A stretch of DNA of 64,000 nt from the NCBI GenBank assembly GCA_022925895.1, contig JAKSYS010000017.1, positions 124,001 through 188,000 of the forward strand, written 5' to 3'. Positions 57,831-64,000 of the stretch are shown piece by piece. Origin of the DNA: Fragilaria crotonensis. Taxonomy: Eukaryota > Bacillariophyta > Fragilariophyceae > Fragilariales > Fragilariaceae. Below the pieces are notes generated by a model. The model saw only the letters and a list, made by a program, of their open reading frames with translations. It was not told the origin of the DNA and searched no databases. How positions within the stretch are numbered: position 1 is the first letter of the stretch; each line of letters opens with the position of its first letter. The translations under genes and the position numbers were made by a program.

Positions 57831-59193
57831 ATAAAGCGCTACGGTTTGTGGAAACCGTGACTACGCGAGTGTCTTGAAGTAAAAAGTGAAAGTATAGTCA
57901 GCTGGGGTAGCAGTTAACACCTACTCTGGCTTGGTCACACATGACATGTTTATCAGTTAGAGAACGGGGTCGCGGAAGCAATGGATAACGCCGGGTGGAC
58001 CGATGGTGCAAACGACATCGAAGGTAGACCGAAATATGGACCGTGTCGGACGCAGGTGAAACGATGTTAATGAGTGCAATAGCGTCAGTGAATAAAAGAG
58101 TTGAGCGAATGCCGGATACTATGTGTTGACTTAGAAATGTAATCACGAAAAGACTAGGAAAGTCAAGAAGCTTGGGGGCAAATTGATCTCATTTGTATGA
58201 TGTATCTGGTTGGCGTAACTAAAACACCATAGTTGTTACTGTCTATGCAAATTCATGATGTAGCCAAAATATTTGGCCATGAAACTTCAGCTCCCTTTAG
58301 TTGGTGATTCCAGGGGTAAGCTTGGAGAATTTTTAGAAAACTAAGTGTTCATGATCTTGGGTGTAGTGCCACAATCCAACCTGAGGAGTTAGATGTGAGT
58401 TTCCACCCACTCTTGGGCAAAGGTTGTTGAGGTCTGTGGCCTCTGCTGGGGTGATCATTTGATTTTGTCGGTTGCCAGTTTGCACCCCCCAAAAGTAGTA
58501 TCACCTTTCGCTGGGAATTACCTGACTGTTCTGCATTATTTATACTTTGGAATGCACTTCCGGTAGTTGATAGCAGTCCAGACTCGGTGCTGGACCATAC
58601 ACCGCACATTGTAAAGGAAAACTTATGAATGCAGGAGCAAGGTTTGTTGATCCTGAAATCTGTCTATATACCCAGCTCACCAACAAGCAAAAGTGTGATG
58701 TCATTCCAAAGAATCCTTTTAAATATAAAAATGTTGGGGAGGCTGCATGCAATTGTGGAGTTGTCCTGCATCTTAACAGAAAAAATGGTTAATGACGACA
58801 TTCATTGCGTGGATAATGTACCAGGTGTTTATTCTTTGCACTGCAATTGATGTTTTCTGCAATGATTCCTGAAGTTCTGGCAAGCCCCTCGTGCTTAAGC
58901 GGATTCCATATCATTGGGTGCTGGGGTACATCTCTGTCACATGATGCACCTTTTTGATGACCGTTGAATTCAGGAATTACTTAAATGGTGTTAATTACTT
59001 TCCATAAGGTTCCTCCTTAGAATTCCTCCTTTTCTTTCCATGGATGAAAAAGAGGTTTCTGTGTTCTTGTGTGTGCAATGTAAAAGTGATTCATTAGAAC
59101 AAGCTTGTCTTGTAATACCTTGCTCCTATGCTCCTCATCATGGGGATTCCTATGCTAAACGGCTTGACGTGTGTATTCCAGGAACGGAGGATC
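57831..59193. other. Spacer, no gene seen
   Basis: Only short unsupported frames. From about 58,200 the sequence texture differs from other spacers, with fewer GTAC words, but no element ends were found. Confidence 0.4.
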
Positions 59194-59796
59194 CGATTAG
59201 AATGCAAGGAAATGACGTCGAGCCGTACTCGTACCAGAATCAGCCAGGGATGTGAAAAACCACCGATCCCGATTTTCGCCGAGATGGTTTTTTAAAAAAA
59301 CACCAAAAAACACCTAAAAAACACTAGTCTTTTTTGCACGGTCGGGTCTTTATTTCTACATTCATTTTGCTTGATATTGGACCCAAAATTCTACGTTGGA
59401 TGCTTGCAATAACACCAAAGCAATTGTTCATTAACATATTTACATCCTTGTTCAACCTTTTTGTAGTTTGCAACAGCATATCTGAATGAGGAGAAGTTTG
59501 AAACTGTGTACTGTAGTATTGTTAAGTGATACAGTAACATGTATACAGTGGCATGCAGTATACAGTACTGCGTCATCACGTACGAACTCTTTGAAAAAGT
59601 ACCTTTTTAGCTCGAAAATAAAAAACCACCGCCATCCAAAACGTGGTGGTTTTTTGAATGAAAACCAGAAAAAACCACTCAGCAAAAAACACCTGCCTGC
59701 CAACTCTGGAATCAGCACATGCTCTCCCTATGTTACTGTCTTACTGGAGTACTGTATGACCGTAGGTAGTACGTTCATTTCCTTGCATTCTAATCA
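59194..59796. mobile_element. MITE of family A, enlarged by a nested element
   Basis: The ends CGATTAGAATGCAAGGAAAT and CATTTCCTTGCATTCTAATC match the 154-bp copy at 44-197, as do the adjoining GACGTCGAGCCGTAC and the stretch TATGTTACTGTCTTACTGGA. Removing 59,245-59,708 and one 8-bp repeat gives a copy of about 130 bp. Confidence 0.8.
59245..59708. mobile_element. hAT-like non-autonomous element, 464 bp
   Basis: The 8-bp sequence GAATCAGC flanks it at 59,237-59,244 and 59,709-59,716, the target size of hAT elements. The ends CAGGGATGTG and CAACTCTG (CAGAGTTG read inward) fit the CAGRG..G end of that superfamily. The interior is rich in AAAAAACACC/GGTGGTTTTTT words and holds no transposase. 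Confidence 0.75.
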
Positions 59797-60094
59797 AAAT
59801 GTGGTACAAGTACCAGTACTCGTTCTACAGGGTATCAGGAACCTACGGTACAAGTACTCAGTATCCAGTACGAAAGGTCGACACACTCTTGTCAAAAGAA
59901 CAGCAATTCAGCAAGGACAACGACATGTACAAATGACAAGTATTTCCTTCTATTAGATATATAAGTTATCGAACTCCTTCGATGCATCTTTCTGTTGCCT
60001 GGATACACACATGCGTAACATCGAACTACTTCTAGACGTACAAGTAGTAGTTCTGAATAATAATAAAAAAAGGTGTGTTCCCAAGTTTGTGTTC

Positions 60095-60781
60095 TTACGA
60101 TGGTGGTGGCAAATCCGCAAACCATTCCTCCGATCCTCCTTCGTAGCACAAGATTTCTCGAATGTAGGAGTTAAAAGCCAAATACTTGGCCGCAAGCTTG
60201 GAAGTTTCCTTATCTCCCACCACAATCAAGCGTTCATGGGCTTCGACATAATCAAATCCGTACTGATCATAGAATTCATCATCATCATCAATGTTGTGGA
60301 ATGGGTGTTCTTCTCGTATTTTGGAATATGGAAAGGAGTACGTATGAGGGGTGAACTTTCCAGTCTTCTCGACTTCTTCTGGTTCACGAACATCCACAAC
60401 CACGAGTCCGGTGGGAGCTCTGCCCTTACTTTCAAAGGCTTCTAAATACAAGAGCAACTTGTCTTCATCAATGAAGGTGACAATGTTCTCCACCATTTCA
60501 TCCGTCACGAGAGAGTAATCCAAATTGCGCATCTTTTCAAACATGCTGTCGGTAGTACCAAAGTGTAGCTTTTCACCAGTTTCATCGTGAACGTAGTTGA
60601 TTTCGAGTGGACTGCTGGGGTACAAATCCTTGGCAACCTTGAGGTTCAGGGCTGTTGTGGATAATGTGGCGACATTCTGTCCGCTCTTCTTGACAATGGT
60701 GGGATTGAGGGTAAATGCAATGCAATTGCTGCTGCTGTTACCAGTCAAGGAAACAACGAGAGCGATCAAGGAGAGTTTCAT
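60095..60781 (-). CDS. Targeted rhodanese-fold protein without the catalytic Cys
   Basis: 228 residues. Residues 1-20 form a signal peptide (MKLSLIALVVSLTG) ending at C-IAF, close to the A-F motif that marks plastid import in diatoms. Residues 122-222 have rhodanese features: LVVVDVREPEEV, a Gly-containing turn, and ILCYEGGSEEW at the end. Where active sulfurtransferases carry a Cys loop, this protein has VVGDKETSKLAAKYLAF, so it should be inactive and perhaps a binding domain. It is divergent from the DUF3611 gene, 724 bp apart. The start is the only Met giving a leader. Confidence 0.65.
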   Translation of the reverse strand: MKLSLIALVVSLTGNSSSNCIAFTLNPTIVKKSGQNVATLSTTALNLKVAKDLYPSSPLEINYVHDETGEKLHFGTTDSMFEKMRNLDYSLVTDEMVENIVTFIDEDKLLLYLEAFESKGRAPTGLVVVDVREPEEVEKTGKFTPHTYSFPYSKIREEHPFHNIDDDDEFYDQYGFDYVEAHERLIVVGDKETSKLAAKYLAFNSYIREILCYEGGSEEWFADLPPPS

Positions 60782-61505
60782 CGTGAGGCAGTGGTCAGGT
60801 TTATGGAACTGTGGCGAATATCAAGAGACTCGTGTGCAACATTTGAATTCAATTGGACGTGTGGGTTTGTACTTGGAGTAGTACACTTTCCTACTTGGAG
60901 TACAGTACAGGTACGGATTACTCAGTACTTTTACTCTGTGCTCATGCCACCGAAAAATAAGAGAATTTGGCAATGGACGAATCAGGGACCAACACAGATA
61001 TGCTGACATCCCTCCCTGTCAAAATTCCGAATAATCAACAGCTGGTGCGAAAAAAGAAGCTTCTGGAAGGAATCATCGGTCCATGGTCCATGGGCTCTGT
61101 CACCTTACAGTATGTACTGAGTATTCCGAGTACTGGAGTACTGTGAAATATGTAACAGTACCGCTGCCGATTGCCGACTGCCGGCTTTGCTCCCTGCTCA
61201 GTGCGCGCTGCTAACAGGTGACGCATGATATCTTTAAGAGTTGAGTCGAGTCGGTCGAAGATCCAAGTTTGATCAAGGTTATAGTAGTAGTGTAGCTTAT
61301 CGTAGCGGTACAGTACTATATGGATGTACGCGTATCGTACTGTCGACTGTCGGCCGTCTGATGTCTGATGCCAACAGCCAACAACGATGGGCTTCTCATT
61401 TCCTCCACAACGCAGTTGATGAGTTCCAAGTTCAAACGTGTAACGTGCTGATAGCTGTCGATCGCAATTCTCAATTGTACAATTGTATCAGTACCGATCA
61501 TTACC

Positions 61506-62396
61506 ATGAGGACTCCTTGTGTTCCGTCGCTGATAATCGCTCTGTTTCTTCTCATCTCTCCTAGTTCCATTGCAGCCTTCCAGATACCTGTATCTTGTAC
61601 ACATGCATCATCGAGTTTCCAGTCAAGTCCATTCTGGAAAAGGACCAGTCGTTCGTTTCAGCCATTGGAACCATGGCAATCACAATCTCAAGGACAATCA
61701 CAAGTACAAGATCGAGCAAACACTAAATCACATGACTCATTTCCATTGCGCATGTCCGACGATCGAGAAGCAGAAGTGGAAGTCGATGATCTCATTTTGG
61801 AAACTTCCAAGACATTACATCGAATAAGTTGGTTGTCTTGGTGGTCTCAAGTTATTCTGACAGTGGTTAGTTCCATTACTCTCATTTTTGCTCGCAATGT
61901 CATTCGTGCTGGCATAAACACAAGCAGCACCAAGGCCATTGTGGGAGGGAGTGGAGAAGGGTTGTTGGTTGCTGGATCGGGACTGCTAGTGTCATTGTTA
62001 TCCATTGTTTGGACCTGGGGTGGTGCTCGTCTCGCGAAACGACTTGTCAACAAGAAGGACACGCGACGCATTGCTGCCGCCAACATGATTCGACGTGAAA
62101 TATCGGTGGGTGTGACACTCAATCTGTTGGGAATGGCATTGGCACTCGTCGGTGCCGAACAAATTGTTGGCTCGCTCGCAGTCAAAGTTTTGACCCAACA
62201 GGGTGTCTTTGGTGGTGTGGACCGAGTGGCGGTACAAACACTGCAACCACTCGACATTTTGGTGGTGCAGGGGAATACCAACACACTCCTTTCACATTTT
62301 TGTAGTCTTGTGGCACTCTTGTATCAGACCCACCTGGTTCGACATTTGGATCCGCCTTCGACGGAAGGTGATGAACGAAAGAGATTAACGTCGTGA
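61506..62396 (+). CDS. DUF3611/TIC21-like plastid envelope protein
   Basis: 296 residues. The leader (LIIALFLLISPSSIAAF) has a hydrophobic core and the A-F pair at 24-25, followed by a Ser/Arg-rich transit-like stretch to about residue 80, the bipartite plastid signal of diatoms. Four membrane segments follow at about 113-133, 150-171, 200-226 and 250-276. The end motif LDILVVQGNTNTLLSHFCSL is the hallmark of DUF3611, the family of TIC21/PIC1 of plants and its cyanobacterial relatives. A role in envelope transport of iron or proteins is known in plants and only inferred here. It converges on the formamidase gene, 110 bp away. Confidence 0.78.
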   Translation: MRTPCVPSLIIALFLLISPSSIAAFQIPVSCTHASSSFQSSPFWKRTSRSFQPLEPWQSQSQGQSQVQDRANTKSHDSFPLRMSDDREAEVEVDDLILETSKTLHRISWLSWWSQVILTVVSSITLIFARNVIRAGINTSSTKAIVGGSGEGLLVAGSGLLVSLLSIVWTWGGARLAKRLVNKKDTRRIAAANMIRREISVGVTLNLLGMALALVGAEQIVGSLAVKVLTQQGVFGGVDRVAVQTLQPLDILVVQGNTNTLLSHFCSLVALLYQTHLVRHLDPPSTEGDERKRLTS

Positions 62397-62506
62397 TTTG
62401 CTATTTTAGGACACACAACTATATGTAGCTACAACTAGATGAACACATGATAATCAACAGCTCACAAACAGACAGCGTACACGTGCTAATTACGATTTTC
62501 AAAAAA

Positions 62507-63922
62507 CTATTCCAAATTCAATTCATGAGTCAATTCCTCCAAGTCTTCCAATTCATCAATCGGAGGTGGAATGCCAGCGACCGGGCAGCAACGAACGCCA
62601 ATCGTAGATCGAGTAATCTTTTCCACCATACGTTGGGCCTCCAACGGGTCAGTCACCCACGTATTGTAAAACTCAAATGGACATTCGGCAATTCCCTTGT
62701 CACCATCGCCATTGGCATAAACGCCAGTGTAACCACTAAATATTCATGTGGTTAGAGGCACAAAGCAAAAAAAAAACGTGAGGTATGAGTGACGACAAGA
62801 CCAGACTATGGACGCATTCAAAAACATAAACACACGTACCGATGCAACAATTTGAAAAGTTGATTCTGACTCTGATCATTGGCACGAGCATCACGAATTC
62901 CAGAAATGCTGAGTTGAGCATATTGAATACCATTAATTTCCGTTCCACATTCACCCAACGTCCGACCATCACACCCAATCACGGCCGAATGTCCAAAGTA
63001 CGTGTACACACCATCAAATCCGGCCGCATTGGCGACGGCAACGTAGACATTGTTGCACCATGCCATGCACTTGCTCACCATGACTTGCTGTTCCTTGGCG
63101 GGGTACATGTACCCCTGAGGACGGATGACCAATTCGGCACCGCGCATGGCACAATCTCTCCAAATTTCAGGATAATTGCCATCGTCACAAATAATCATGG
63201 ACACTTTCATACCCTTGGGGCCGTCCACGACCGATGTCCCGAGATTGCCTGGAGTCCACCCTTCAATCGGGGTCCACGGGAGCAATTTACGATACTTTTG
63301 GACGATTTCACCTTGATCATTAATCAACACCAACGTATTGTAGGGATTCTTCTTGGGATGTTCTTCGTGCTGTTCACCGGTGAGTGAAAAGACACCCCAA
63401 ACACCCGCCTCCTTGCACGCTTCTCCAAACATGTCCGTCAGAGGTCCGGGGATGGTACAGGCAGTATCAAACATTTCTTGACGATCGTACATGATCCCCA
63501 TGGTACTGTACTCGGGAAATACAATCAAATCCATGCCGGGAAGTCCCACCTTGGTCCCCTTGACAATCTCACAAATCTTTTCCGCATTTGCCATGACATC
63601 CTCGTTGGTGTGCAAACGTGGCATGGGATACTTGAGTGTGTGTAGTATGAACAAGGAGTTTAGGAGATGAGACAAGTGTTCCAAGATGCAGGCATTTGAG
63701 AGATGTCATAATGTTGGAACCTACCTGGAAGACGCAGACACCGACAGTATCTGTGTTTTGTATTTCATGGAAAGTTGCGAGTAGCGAGTTGTGAGTTGCC
63801 GGGAAACGAATGTCGAATCTCACAAGCGGAGGTTAACATCACATTAACGATCAGTAATTTGTGGTCACGGAATCAACTGGAAACCTACCTGGGGAACTGG
63901 AGATATCACCATGGCGAGACAT
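62507..63922 (-). CDS. amiF: Formamidase (nitrilase superfamily), four exons
   Basis: Formamide hydrolysis to formate and ammonia, probably cytosolic. Exons on the minus strand are 63,922-63,889, 63,750-63,725, 63,630-62,840 and 62,735-62,507. All introns are GT-AG (138, 94 and 104 bp) and the joined frame has 359 residues, near the family length. It begins [20 protein letters not shown]. The catalytic triad is Glu in LIVFPEYST, Lys in QKYRKLLPW and Cys in [14 protein letters not shown]. The last exon adds [14 protein letters not shown] and [13 protein letters not shown], typical of AmiF/AmiE. Both first exons are tiny, so the start depends on the splicing; an unspliced reading would begin at another Met. 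AmiE-type amidase activity cannot be excluded. Confidence 0.85.
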
Positions 63923-64000
63923 GGTAGTTGTGGCAAAGTAGCAATGGCGAGAAGCTCACAATGCGTCCTTGTTGAAAGGCAATCGTAACCTGTTTTTCAC

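Noticed and set aside
1-64000. tRNA or rRNA genes
   Set aside because: A reading for B-box-like GGTTCRANNCC words and paired acceptor stems gave no convincing candidate; a covariance-model scan would be needed to exclude them.

Overview
The window looks like nuclear DNA of a diatom, probably a raphid pennate; no species is claimed. The reasons are short GT-AG introns, secretory leaders followed by an A-F plastid-type motif, an SPT-repeat secreted protein, five genes with the stramenopile 'DxLLGRG...HPGN' domain (DUF6824), a Ty1/copia element of the kind common in diatoms, and spacers rich in GTAC. Most of the window is accessory: tandem gene duplications, decaying paralogues and many transposons. 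Ordinary housekeeping genes appear only in the last 4 kb.

Left part (0-14.7 kb): a 154-bp MITE; a secreted protein with two near-identical Cys-containing domains separated by 12-bp (SPTx) repeats; a detached piece of an AMPK-gamma gene; a 5'-truncated LINE lying against a broken pRiA4b ORF-3-like gene; and a 0.9-kb TIR element.

Centre (14.7-41.9 kb): a tandem segmental duplication with the unit [GT61-like gene - spacer - DUF6824 gene - AMPK-gamma gene]. Copy 1 runs from 14.8 to 35.88 kb and ends inside AMPK-gamma exon 1. Copy 2 starts there, inside the GT61-like gene, and runs to 41.9 kb with the only complete AMPK-gamma gene. The chimeric junction lies at 35,878-35,881. Copy 1 also holds a DIRS-like tyrosine-recombinase retroelement (about 18.6-32.76 kb), itself split by a young copia element (23,825-31,128). 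Copy 2 holds a 451-bp MITE at the 5' splice site of its DUF6824 pseudogene.

Right-centre (42-57.8 kb): a second repeated unit, [two-TM protein (-) - DUF6824 gene (+)], present in two full copies and a third with only a scrap of the TM gene. Between and beside the copies sit TIR elements, including a 466-bp full-length foldback element and a 1.14-kb TIR element that carries 3' pieces of two host genes, ClpP and an ACT-domain protein, in tail-to-tail order. I think that element is the most interesting object here.

Right end (58-64 kb): a MITE with a hAT-like element nested in it, then a rhodanese-fold protein lacking the catalytic Cys, a DUF3611/TIC21-like plastid envelope protein, and a four-exon formamidase gene. 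Coordinates were read by eye; repeat ends fixed by comparing duplicated copies are accurate to a base or two, others are approximate.
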